5,549 nucleotides of DNA, taken from the NCBI GenBank assembly GCA_031275955.1, contig JAISNZ010000082.1:1-5549 (forward strand), written 5' to 3'. Shown one piece after another: positions 1-5,147 of the stretch. A model generated the notes under the pieces. That model was not told the origin of the DNA. It saw only the letters and a list, made by a program, of their open reading frames with translations, and made no database searches. The translations under genes and the position numbers were made by a program. This DNA is from Desulfovibrio sp. (lineage in GTDB: Bacteria > Desulfobacterota > Desulfovibrionia > Desulfovibrionales > Desulfovibrionaceae). Numbering within the stretch: the first letter of the stretch is position 1; each line of letters starts with the position of its first letter.

Positions 1-85
1 CGAAAGCGCGTAAACCATCAAGGCGCTGCCATTTAAAGCTGACGCCGTATATATGCGAGCATCCGAACAAATCTCTCTTGTCCAT
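1..85 (-). CDS. possible start of a gene leaving the window (unknown product, partial)
   Basis: An ATG at 85-83 opens a reading frame that stays open to the left edge (28 codons). An AAGGA Shine-Dalgarno-like stretch sits 4 nt upstream, and the methyltransferase ends about 35 nt further upstream on the same strand. The visible peptide begins MDKRDLFGCSHIYG and ends in QRLDGLRAF. The LDGLRAF string recalls the N-terminus of acyltransferase-3 (OafA-type) proteins, but here it lies later than usual and is too short to rely on. An in-frame ATG at 100-98 would add five residues but lacks a ribosome binding site. Another frame across the same bases is also open to the edge, so the call rests mainly on the ribosome binding site. 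Confidence 0.25.
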   Translation of the reverse strand, partial: MDKRDLFGCSHIYGVSFKWQRLDGLRAF

Positions 86-120
86 TTTTTCCTTGACCAT
101 AGGGCGGGGCCATATATGCG

Positions 121-786
121 CTATTCGGCGCTCCGGAAGCGCTCAACGCGGGCTGGAGGCAGGTTGCGCAGGATGAAGGCGCGGGCGTCACGCCGGTAGC
201 CCGCCTGACGGAAGGGGGAGGTGCTCCAGAGGGCGTAGGTGAATTGTATGACGCAGCCTGTGCCGCGGATTGTGGAATCCGCCTGGGAGATAATGGCGGC
301 GCGGGTCGCCCTGGGCAGACTCATCAGGGGCAGGGAGGAGACAATGGCCGCAACCCGGGCGCCCTCTGGCAGATAGGAGGTCATTTTGGCCGCATCGCCC
401 TGGATGATGGTCAGGTCCGGAAATTTGCCGCGCAGGATCCGGCAGAACAGGGGGGAATATTCAATGACGATCAGTTGTCGCCTGTCTATGCCCCTGTCCA
501 GAATCGCCTGGGTGACAACCCCTGTTCCGGCGCCGCATTCCACCACCAGTCCAGGCGTTTCCGGAATGAGGGCGGCCATCCTCCGGGCCAGCGGCTGTCC
601 GCTGGGGCAGATGGCCCCTACCGCGCGCGGATGCCGGAGTAATTGGGCGGCAAACCAGAGGACCCCGCGCGCGCGCTGGGCAAAGCGCGCGGGGGGCAGG
701 GAAGGCCCGACGAGACGCAGGCTTTTCAGGAAACGCAGGGGATGAGGCACCCTTTCCCGGAAAGTGCGCGTCAGCTTCGCTGGCAT
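121..786 (-). CDS. PmtA-like class I SAM-dependent methyltransferase (phospholipid N-methyltransferase / rRNA adenine methyltransferase-like family)
   Basis: A 221-residue cytosolic methyltransferase. Seen: basic N-terminus (1-45), then VGAICPSG (56-63), the glycine-rich SAM motif VVECGAGTG (81-89), an acidic residue ending strand 2 (E109 in VIEYS) expected to hold the SAM ribose, QGDA (129-132) for the adenine side, SSLPLMSLP (150-158) where N-methyltransferases place their catalytic loop, QFTY (181-184) and a C-terminal NLPPARV (208-214). This set is typical of the COG3963/PmtA-like group, annotated either as phosphatidylethanolamine N-methyltransferase or as KsgA-like rRNA methyltransferase. 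The substrate cannot be decided from sequence. The start at 786 is chosen because AGGGGG (798-793) lies 6 nt upstream and the length suits the family; the frame is open further upstream, but ATG 858 would add 24 unlikely residues. It lies 160 nt after the DUF401 gene and may have its own promoter. Confidence 0.85.
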   Translation of the reverse strand: MPAKLTRTFRERVPHPLRFLKSLRLVGPSLPPARFAQRARGVLWFAAQLLRHPRAVGAICPSGQPLARRMAALIPETPGLVVECGAGTGVVTQAILDRGIDRRQLIVIEYSPLFCRILRGKFPDLTIIQGDAAKMTSYLPEGARVAAIVSSLPLMSLPRATRAAIISQADSTIRGTGCVIQFTYALWSTSPFRQAGYRRDARAFILRNLPPARVERFRSAE

Positions 787-946
787 GAGTTTCCCCCTGT
801 AACAGAGAACATGTCCGCCGGCGCAATTCCCTTCGGATAGGCGCGGGGCAACGGCCATTGGGATTTCCGTGCCCATGCCTGTATCACTTCCGGGGCGTTT
901 CTTCCATATTTTTTTTTGGCAGGGCAGGCGTTTTTTTCCCGGCGGA
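787..946. other. intergenic gap between the DUF401 and methyltransferase genes
   Basis: 160 bp without a supported gene. On the plus strand it holds a T9 run (909-917) and a T7 run (931-937), which are A-tracts on the transcribed-gene strand. No GC-rich stem followed by U's is seen in the direction of the DUF401 gene, so no terminator is called. No convincing -35/-10 pair for the methyltransferase gene was found; only its ribosome binding site (AGGGGG, 798-793) is clear. Confidence 0.6.
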
Positions 947-2257
947 TCAGATGCGGGCGCCCGCTGTAAAGAGGATAAAGGCCCAGAGGACGCCGTAGGC
1001 GATTTGGGCGGCGACAGGGACAAGGAGGCGCTTCCAGACCTGGGCGAAGGGGGTTTGGAAATATTCGCAGGAGACAATGAGGCAGATATGCAGGGGGGTG
1101 AGCAGTTGTCCGGCGTTCCCGCAGATGATGGCCGCGACGACAAGGGGGAGCAGTTGTTCCTGCAGGCCCGCCTGGGGCAGGATGCCCATAAGGATGGGGA
1201 AGCAGGCTCCGACAAAGCCGACCATGACGCCGGTGAGTATGCCGCAGAGAAAGGGGAGAACGAGGAAGAGGAGAAGGATGACGAGGTTGTTACTCCCAAG
1301 CGTGCTGATATCTTTAATGATTCCGCTGGCGAGGATGGTGTCCTTGAAGACGAAGACGGCATAAATGAGTAGCAGTAGCCGGAAAAGCGGGGCGTTGAAA
1401 AGAAGTTTTCGGAGAGGGGTGCGCAGGTATTTCTTGTTTTGGCGGAAGGCGACGATTACGGCAAGAGAAAGGGAGAGGATGAAGGCAAGCTGGGAAGGGG
1501 CGGCTGGGGCGGCAATACTCAGGAGAACGGCAAAGATGCCCGCGCCGGCGAGGGTGACGGCCAGGGGCAGGGCTTCAAGGAGGACATGGCTCAGAGCGGG
1601 AGGCGGGGCTGCCGGGGAAATTTTCGGGGAGGCGGTGTCCGGTTGCGAAGGGATGTCGCGCAGAAAAAAAAACCAGCCGGTGCCGATGGCGAGGAAAATC
1701 AGGGGAAAGGTATATTGCGCCAGGGTGAGCAGGGAAATCCCGAGCAGGGAACAGGTCAGGATATAGCCGGGGTAGAGGGGCCAGGCGACTTCCCATATAT
1801 GGCGGAACCAGTAGTTGATCAGGGTTTTGCGGTTGGCGTCGATGGGCAGGCCGCGGGAGGCGGCGTCCAGCATGGGGCAGGAGAAGAGGGCGCCGCCGGG
1901 CATGGGCAGGAGGCCCACAACGGCGGGGAAGAGAATCAAACGGATGCGGGGGTGGCGGATATGGGACTCCAGCCCTTCAACAAGGCGTTGACTCTGGCCC
2001 CCGGCTTCCTGCAGGGCGGAGAGGACCATAATGCCGAAAAGCATGACCTGCATGCAGAGGAAATCGGTCTGGCCCAGGCTGGTCAGGGGGATGCGGATCC
2101 AACTGGCCGCCGGCAGGGCGCAGAGGATTGCCAGCAGGGCGCAGGCGGCAAAGAGGGTTTTCCATAAAGCCAGGCGCAGGCGCAGAAGGATCAGGATGGC
2201 GGCAAAGGTGAGCAGCAGTTTGCCGAGGGCCAGGAGGGAAGGGGAAAGTTCCGGCAT
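947..2257 (-). CDS. DUF401 family multi-pass membrane protein (putative permease)
   Basis: A 436-residue, strongly hydrophobic inner-membrane protein with roughly ten transmembrane segments, including about 12-28, 33-50, 68-83, 106-117, 160-199, 225-250, 256-271, 291-305, 324-360, 368-385 and 411-432. Family-type motifs seen are LPMPGGALFSCPML (117-130), FRHIWEVAWPLYPGY (151-165) and GQLLTPLHICLIVSCEYF (383-400), which I recognise as DUF401 (PF04165, near the ion-transporter-like permeases). A Pro/Ala/Ser-rich loop (about 203-222) divides the two halves. The transported substrate is unknown. The gene follows hisA by 51 nt in the same frame and direction, but that gap holds a perfect inverted repeat, so it may be separately controlled. 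The ATG at 2257 has no Shine-Dalgarno sequence before it (GATCTTTTTGTC). No other in-frame start lies between the hisA stop and this ATG, nor is there a better one shortly after it. A T9 run on the coding strand encodes F196-F198. Confidence 0.85.
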   Translation of the reverse strand: MPELSPSLLALGKLLLTFAAILILLRLRLALWKTLFAACALLAILCALPAASWIRIPLTSLGQTDFLCMQVMLFGIMVLSALQEAGGQSQRLVEGLESHIRHPRIRLILFPAVVGLLPMPGGALFSCPMLDAASRGLPIDANRKTLINYWFRHIWEVAWPLYPGYILTCSLLGISLLTLAQYTFPLIFLAIGTGWFFFLRDIPSQPDTASPKISPAAPPPALSHVLLEALPLAVTLAGAGIFAVLLSIAAPAAPSQLAFILSLSLAVIVAFRQNKKYLRTPLRKLLFNAPLFRLLLLIYAVFVFKDTILASGIIKDISTLGSNNLVILLLFLVLPFLCGILTGVMVGFVGACFPILMGILPQAGLQEQLLPLVVAAIICGNAGQLLTPLHICLIVSCEYFQTPFAQVWKRLLVPVAAQIAYGVLWAFILFTAGARI

Positions 2258-2262
2258 GACAA

Positions 2263-2272
2263 AAAGATCTTT
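2263..2272. repeat. 10-bp palindrome AAAGATCTTT
   Basis: A self-complementary 10-mer directly abutting the larger inverted repeat (2273-2296) and ending 5 nt before the DUF401 start codon. It occupies the place where a Shine-Dalgarno sequence would be expected. It may be part of the same regulatory site or chance in an AT-rich gap. Confidence 0.45.
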
Positions 2273-2296
2273 ATCAAATATGGGGGCATATTTGAT
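2273..2296. promoter_or_regulatory. perfect 10-bp inverted repeat between hisA and the DUF401 gene
   Basis: Arms ATCAAATATG (2273-2282) and CATATTTGAT (2287-2296) are perfect reverse complements separated by GGGG (CCCC on the coding strand). It lies in an AT-rich 51-bp gap inside an otherwise GC-rich region, with its proximal edge 15 nt from the DUF401 start codon. It could be a dimeric regulator's operator or an RNA hairpin that ends or tempers hisA transcription. On the minus strand the stem is followed by AAAGATCTTTTTG, so a T5 run exists but is not directly at the stem base. The stem has only three G/C pairs, which makes a strong intrinsic terminator less likely. No known regulator consensus was recognised. 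Confidence 0.6.
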
Positions 2297-2308
2297 CGGG
2301 TAATAGAA

Positions 2309-3046
2309 TCAGAGGGTTTGGGCGGCAATCCAGGCTGCGGCTTCGGCCAGATTCAGGGACCCCGTATAGAGCGCCCGGCCGATGACGGCGCCCTGCAGGT
2401 TGCCGCTCCGGCTTAAGGGGTACAGGTTCTGAATGTCCGCCAGAGTGGCCACCCCTCCCGCGGCGAGGACAGGCAGGGGGCTTTTGGCGGCCAGATCGGT
2501 CAGGGCGGGCAGGCTGACGCCGCTTTGCATTCCATCGCGGTCAATATCCGTGTAGACAAAAAAGGCGCTTCCCTGCTTTGCCAGACGGGGCAGGACATCT
2601 TCCAGGGCCAGGCCGGAATCCGCGGCCCAGCCCCTGGTTTTCAGCCTCCCCGCCTCAAGATCCAGGGAAACGCCGATTTTTCCCGGCAGAGCGGCGCAGA
2701 GGGCGGTGAAGAGATCGGGATCCTCCAAAGCCAGGGTGCCGATAATCAGGCGGCTGACACCGGCATGAAGGTAGGCCCTGGCCGTTTCCAGGTTCCGGAT
2801 GCCGCCGCCCATCTGGACCGGGATGGACAGCGCTCCGCACAGGCGGGCGATCAGGGGCAGGTTTACGGGCTTTCCGGCAAAGGCTCCATCCAGATCGACC
2901 AGGTGGAGCCAGCGGGCGCCCTGATCCTGCCAATGCAAAGCCGCTTCCACAGGATCGGAGAAAAAAACCGTTTCCCTGTCCGGACGCCCTTTTTGCAAAC
3001 GGACGCAACGTCCGTCCTTGATGTCAACAGCGGGAAAGAGGATCAC
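2309..3046 (-). CDS. hisA: HisA, phosphoribosylformimino-5-aminoimidazole carboxamide ribotide isomerase
   Basis: A 245-residue (beta/alpha)8-barrel enzyme of histidine biosynthesis, catalysing the Amadori isomerisation of ProFAR to PRFAR, the substrate of HisF/HisH. Seen: [10 protein letters not shown] with the first catalytic Asp at D8; HLVDLDGA (48-55); the phosphate-binding QMGGGIRN (78-85); GVSLD (125-129), with D129 as the second catalytic Asp; TDIDRDGM (166-173), where the family has its catalytic-loop Thr; AAGGV (195-199) and VIGRALYTG (221-229) in the second phosphate site. Length is normal for HisA. The start is GTG at 3046: the protein then begins at the family's usual place, and AAGGA (3060-3056) lies 9 nt upstream. 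An open extension to ATG 3109 only reads through the end of the preceding gene. GTGA overlaps the lipoprotein stop by 4 nt, indicating translational coupling. Confidence 0.96.
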   Translation of the reverse strand: MILFPAVDIKDGRCVRLQKGRPDRETVFFSDPVEAALHWQDQGARWLHLVDLDGAFAGKPVNLPLIARLCGALSIPVQMGGGIRNLETARAYLHAGVSRLIIGTLALEDPDLFTALCAALPGKIGVSLDLEAGRLKTRGWAADSGLALEDVLPRLAKQGSAFFVYTDIDRDGMQSGVSLPALTDLAAKSPLPVLAAGGVATLADIQNLYPLSRSGNLQGAVIGRALYTGSLNLAEAAAWIAAQTL

Positions 3047-3690
3047 AGTCCCAGTTCCTTGACCGCCTTTGCCATGCCCTCCCTGGCCAGATCCCGGGCC
3101 TGGACCCATTTGCCGCCGCGCTTGATGAAGGACCCCAGTTCCAGAAGATTGGAGGTGAGGGCTGATTGCATCGCGTCATAGTGGGAGCGGGAGATGAGGG
3201 AGTCCCCCTGCACGTCAATGACATAGATATCCATGATCACCGCCGCCGGGGCTACGGCGGCGTATTCCGGGCCTTCCCGTTCATGCCACTCCAGGATTTG
3301 GGGCACAACGAGCAGGTCCACGCCCATGCAACGGCCCACAGCCGCCCAGTGGCGCAAAGCCGCCTGACGCCCCTGCGTTTGCGCTTTGACGGTCTTCTCG
3401 CAGAGCAGGGATTTTTCTGGACCGGTGAAGGTGTGGGCGGATTCGCTCACAAGCAGGCTGGAAAAGAGCAGGTCCAGATCCCCCAGGATTTTTTCCTCAA
3501 TGGGGGCGGCATCTTCCGCCTGATAACCGGCCAGGAGTTCCCCGGTGGCGGTGGGATGCGTGAAATGGGCCTGCCCGAGTTTGAGATCGCCCACCGGCAT
3601 GGGCGGCTGCTGCGGGGTCGCGCAGGCCGTGAGGCCCAGGAGGAGAAACGCGGCCAGGAAGAGAAAGCGGATGGGGAGAGAAGGGGACAT
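3043..3690 (-). CDS. putative lipoprotein of unknown function, coupled between hisB and hisA
   Basis: A 215-residue protein with a lipoprotein signal: basic R8, hydrophobic 9-20 and lipobox LTAC, giving an expected lipidated Cys23. The mature part has a Thr/Pro-rich start, [19 protein letters not shown] (82-100), a helical stretch [11 protein letters not shown] (113-123), then a beta-rich part [18 protein letters not shown] (123-140) and [19 protein letters not shown] (147-165), and a C-terminal helical region (171-214) with [11 protein letters not shown]. The order 'cannot miss this host factor, value strand, broken turn, D-x-x-x-G strand' recalls CsgG/LpoB/TolB-N-like periplasmic lipoproteins, but that is only a fold guess. 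No enzyme motif is seen. The start at 3690 gives the signal peptide at once and has AGGGAG (3705-3700) 9 nt upstream. Its ATG shares one nt with the hisB stop (TGATG), and its stop overlaps the hisA GTG. Confidence 0.85.
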   Translation of the reverse strand: MSPSLPIRFLFLAAFLLLGLTACATPQQPPMPVGDLKLGQAHFTHPTATGELLAGYQAEDAAPIEEKILGDLDLLFSSLLVSESAHTFTGPEKSLLCEKTVKAQTQGRQAALRHWAAVGRCMGVDLLVVPQILEWHEREGPEYAAVAPAAVIMDIYVIDVQGDSLISRSHYDAMQSALTSNLLELGSFIKRGGKWVQARDLAREGMAKAVKELGL

Positions 3691-4289
3691 CAGGCAAGGC
3701 TCCCTTTGGTGCTGAGGATGGTGGTGCGGGTGCGGGCGACGGCTGCGCCGAGGGCAAGGCCCAGGCCCTTGCAGGCGGACTCCAACAAGTGGTGGCCGTT
3801 TTGGCCGTAAAGGAAGCGGATATGCAGGTTCATGCCGGCTCCGGCGGCCAGGGATTTGAAAAATTCGCGCCACAGATCCCTTTCTTCCCCGGCAAGGACA
3901 GGGGGCAGACATTCCTGCCCCTGGCAGACCAGGAAGGGGCGGCCGGAGAGATCCAGGCTCACCTCGGCCAGGGCTTCATCCATGGGCACGCGGAAAGAGG
4001 CGGTGCGGGCGATGCCGACCTTGTCACCCAAAGCCTGGCTCAGAGCCTGTCCAAGACAGAGTCCCGCATCCTCCATGGTATGGTGGGCGTCCACGTTGAG
4101 GTCTCCCGCGCAGGCCAGGGTCAGATCAAAACCGGCCCAGAAGGCGAGCAGGGTGAGCATGTGATCCCCCAGGCCAAAGCCGGTGGTGACGTCCACGGTT
4201 CCCGATCCGTCCAGACAGAGGGCAAGGGTGACGGAAGTCTCCGTGGTCTGCCGGCGGACGTGGGCTATACGGGGAGAATCTGCACTCAT
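3690..4289 (-). CDS. hisB: HisB, imidazoleglycerol-phosphate dehydratase (monofunctional)
   Basis: A 199-residue cytosolic Mn-dependent enzyme that dehydrates imidazole-glycerol phosphate to imidazole-acetol phosphate in histidine biosynthesis. Seen: R-x-T-x-E-type N-terminus (RRQTTET, 12-18), GDHML (41-45) with metal-ligand H43, first HHxxE motif at H69/H70/E73, LGDKVGIAR (87-95), [18 protein letters not shown] (101-118), REFFKSLA (141-148), second HHxxE at H166/H167/E170, and LSTKGSL (192-198) at the C-terminus. There is no HisN-type phosphatase domain as in the E. coli bifunctional protein. W52 (AFWAGFDL) occupies a site that is His in several well-known HisB proteins. The start at 4289 gives normal family length. 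ATG 4328 would add 13 atypical residues. Neither start has a good Shine-Dalgarno sequence; CCCCTCC immediately precedes 4289. First gene of the coupled hisB-lipoprotein-hisA unit. Confidence 0.95.
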   Translation of the reverse strand: MSADSPRIAHVRRQTTETSVTLALCLDGSGTVDVTTGFGLGDHMLTLLAFWAGFDLTLACAGDLNVDAHHTMEDAGLCLGQALSQALGDKVGIARTASFRVPMDEALAEVSLDLSGRPFLVCQGQECLPPVLAGEERDLWREFFKSLAAGAGMNLHIRFLYGQNGHHLLESACKGLGLALGAAVARTRTTILSTKGSLA

Positions 4290-4403
4290 GGAGGGGCGAC
4301 CGTCATTTCTTTTCAGGAGATGTCGCATGTTCCGGGAAAAAAGTCGATGGAAAATGCGGGGGTCAGGGAGCAGACGGGGTAGGACAAGGTTCTTCGATAT
4401 TCA
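4290..4403. other. gap between the tetR-type gene and hisB
   Basis: 114 bp between two same-strand genes. I see no convincing -35/-10 pair, no stem-loop with a T run ending the regulator gene, and no histidine-rich leader peptide or attenuator for hisB. A hisB promoter probably lies here or in the end of the regulator gene, but I cannot place it. Confidence 0.5.
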
Positions 4404-5042
4404 CTAAAACGTTCCCAAGCCGTGCAGAAAGATCTCCACGGCGCCGGCGATGATCTTTTCTCTTTCCCGCTGGTCCGGGGCGGGGCGAAGGCGAAGAAAA
4501 ACCTGCAGGTACACATTGTCGCGCAAAATGCCGACAAACTGGCCGGCCGCCGTTTGGCTGTCCGGGCAGGAGATTTCTCCTCTTTCCCGGGCCAGATCAA
4601 AGAGCGCGGCAAAACTCTCCGCCGCGCTCCGTGGTCCGGCGTCAAAATACGCCCGGGCGAGTTCGGGGAAGCGGGCGCCCTCCGCCAGGGCGAGTCTGGA
4701 CAGATCCAGCACGGTGGGGCTGAGCAGGGCTGAAAGCAGCCTGTCCGCGAGTTTGGACAAATTTTCCCGCAAACTGCTTTCCCGGTCAAAATCCTGCCGC
4801 ATGGGGACCAGGGTACGATCGGCTATTTCCGTGACCAGGGCCTTGAAAAGAGCTTCCTTGCCTCCAAACCGCGTATAGATGGTGCGCCTGGATCCCCCGG
4901 CGCGGCGTATGATCTCGTCCAGACTGGCCGCCCTGTATCCTTTTTCCAAAAAGACGTCCAGCGCCGCCCTGCGCAGCACAGTTTCCCTCTGTTCCGCGGA
5001 CAGCCTCTCTCCTTTCCCTTTCCCGCCGGATTCCTTCTTCAT
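4404..5042 (-). CDS. TetR/AcrR family transcriptional repressor, divergent from an efflux adaptor gene
   Basis: A 212-residue DNA-binding repressor. The N-terminal TetR domain spans about 16-67: RETVLRRAALDVFLEKGY (19-36), then the helix-turn-helix ASLDEIIRRAGGSRRTIYTR (39-58) followed by FGGKEALFKALV (59-70). The C-terminal ligand/dimer domain (about 85-205) contains LARLALAEGARFPELAR-like text (LSRLALAEGARFPELAR at 114-130) and GQFVGIL (167-173), resembling the AefR-like TetR_C_7 domain. A lysine/glycine-rich tail precedes the domain. The start is placed at ATG 5042 because GGAAGGA lies 9 nt upstream; ATG 5051 is in frame but directly abuts that sequence. The frame is open far upstream, but those residues would come from the adaptor gene's antisense strand. 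It most likely represses itself and the adjacent efflux gene through the palindromes at 5086-5134. Confidence 0.92.
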   Translation of the reverse strand: MKKESGGKGKGERLSAEQRETVLRRAALDVFLEKGYRAASLDEIIRRAGGSRRTIYTRFGGKEALFKALVTEIADRTLVPMRQDFDRESSLRENLSKLADRLLSALLSPTVLDLSRLALAEGARFPELARAYFDAGPRSAAESFAALFDLARERGEISCPDSQTAAGQFVGILRDNVYLQVFLRLRPAPDQREREKIIAGAVEIFLHGLGTF

Positions 5043-5080
5043 CCCTGACATTCCTTCCGCTCTTGACGCGTATTTTTTTC

Positions 5081-5110
5081 TTGACTTGGTACTGAAAAAT
5101 ACCGTATCAG
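5081..5110 (+). promoter_or_regulatory. predicted promoter of the EmrA-like adaptor gene
   Basis: -35 TTGACT (5081-5086), an 18-nt spacer, and -10 TATCAG (5105-5110); transcription would start near 5117, about 30 nt before the ATG. The first operator copy fills the spacer exactly, and the second covers the predicted start site, so repressor binding would block it. The -10 matches consensus at only four of six bases. Confidence 0.45.
5086..5103. promoter_or_regulatory. TetR-type operator, copy 1 (imperfect palindrome)
   Basis: TTGGTACTGAAAAATACC, identical to copy 2 at 17 of 18 positions. Half-sites GGTA and TACC are arranged around an A-rich centre; the palindrome is imperfect at its core and at its right flank (GT instead of AA). 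It lies between the predicted -35 and -10 of the plus-strand promoter and overlaps the predicted -10 of the minus-strand promoter. Confidence 0.7.
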
Positions 5111-5114
5111 TCAA
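5086..5114 (-). promoter_or_regulatory. predicted promoter of the tetR-type gene
   Basis: On the minus strand: -35 TTGACT (5114-5109), a 17-nt spacer, -10 TACCAA (5091-5086), with a start near 5079 and a leader of roughly 37 nt. The -35 is good and the -10 weak. It faces and overlaps the plus-strand promoter, and operator copy 1 lies within it, consistent with autoregulation. Confidence 0.35.
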
Positions 5115-5134
5115 TTGGTATTGAAAAATACCAA
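5115..5134. promoter_or_regulatory. TetR-type operator, copy 2 (perfect palindrome)
   Basis: Arms TTGGTATT (5115-5122) and AATACCAA (5127-5134) are perfect reverse complements around GAAA. It starts 29 bp after copy 1, close to three helical turns, and ends 13 nt before the adaptor ATG. As the perfect copy it is the likely high-affinity site for the divergent TetR-family repressor. Confidence 0.75.
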
Positions 5135-5147
5135 AAGAGGCAGAGAG

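Noticed and set aside
33..113. Small ORF of 26 codons starting at ATG 113 (minus strand)
   Set aside because: No ribosome binding site, no recognisable features, and it conflicts with a better start in another frame.
49..120. Nine-base direct repeat ATATATGCG at 49-57 and 112-120
   Set aside because: Short, simple AT sequence; two copies 63 bp apart are not enough to call an attachment site or regulatory repeat.
901..946. Terminator after the DUF401 gene
   Set aside because: There are homopolymer tracts, but on the gene's strand they are A runs, and no GC-rich stem precedes a T run.
787..1362. Upstream extension of the methyltransferase reading frame to a 413-residue protein
   Set aside because: The extra 192 residues are Ser/Pro-rich low-complexity sequence antisense to the DUF401 gene; a good ribosome binding site and family length support the start at 786.
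869..2167. Long plus-strand open frames opposite the DUF401 gene (for example 869-1372 and 1439-2167)
   Set aside because: Composition is Gly/Glu/Gln-rich as expected from the antisense of a hydrophobic GC-rich gene; no domain or convincing ribosome binding site.
2273..2296. FNR/CRP-type box in the inverted repeat
   Set aside because: The arms read ATCAA...TTGAT, the opposite orientation to the FNR pattern TTGAT-N4-ATCAA, with a longer stem; no known consensus fits.
2525..4382. Plus-strand open frames opposite hisA, the lipoprotein gene and hisB (2525-3181, 3166-3810, 3789-4382)
   Set aside because: They mirror well-supported genes on the other strand and show no recognisable protein features.
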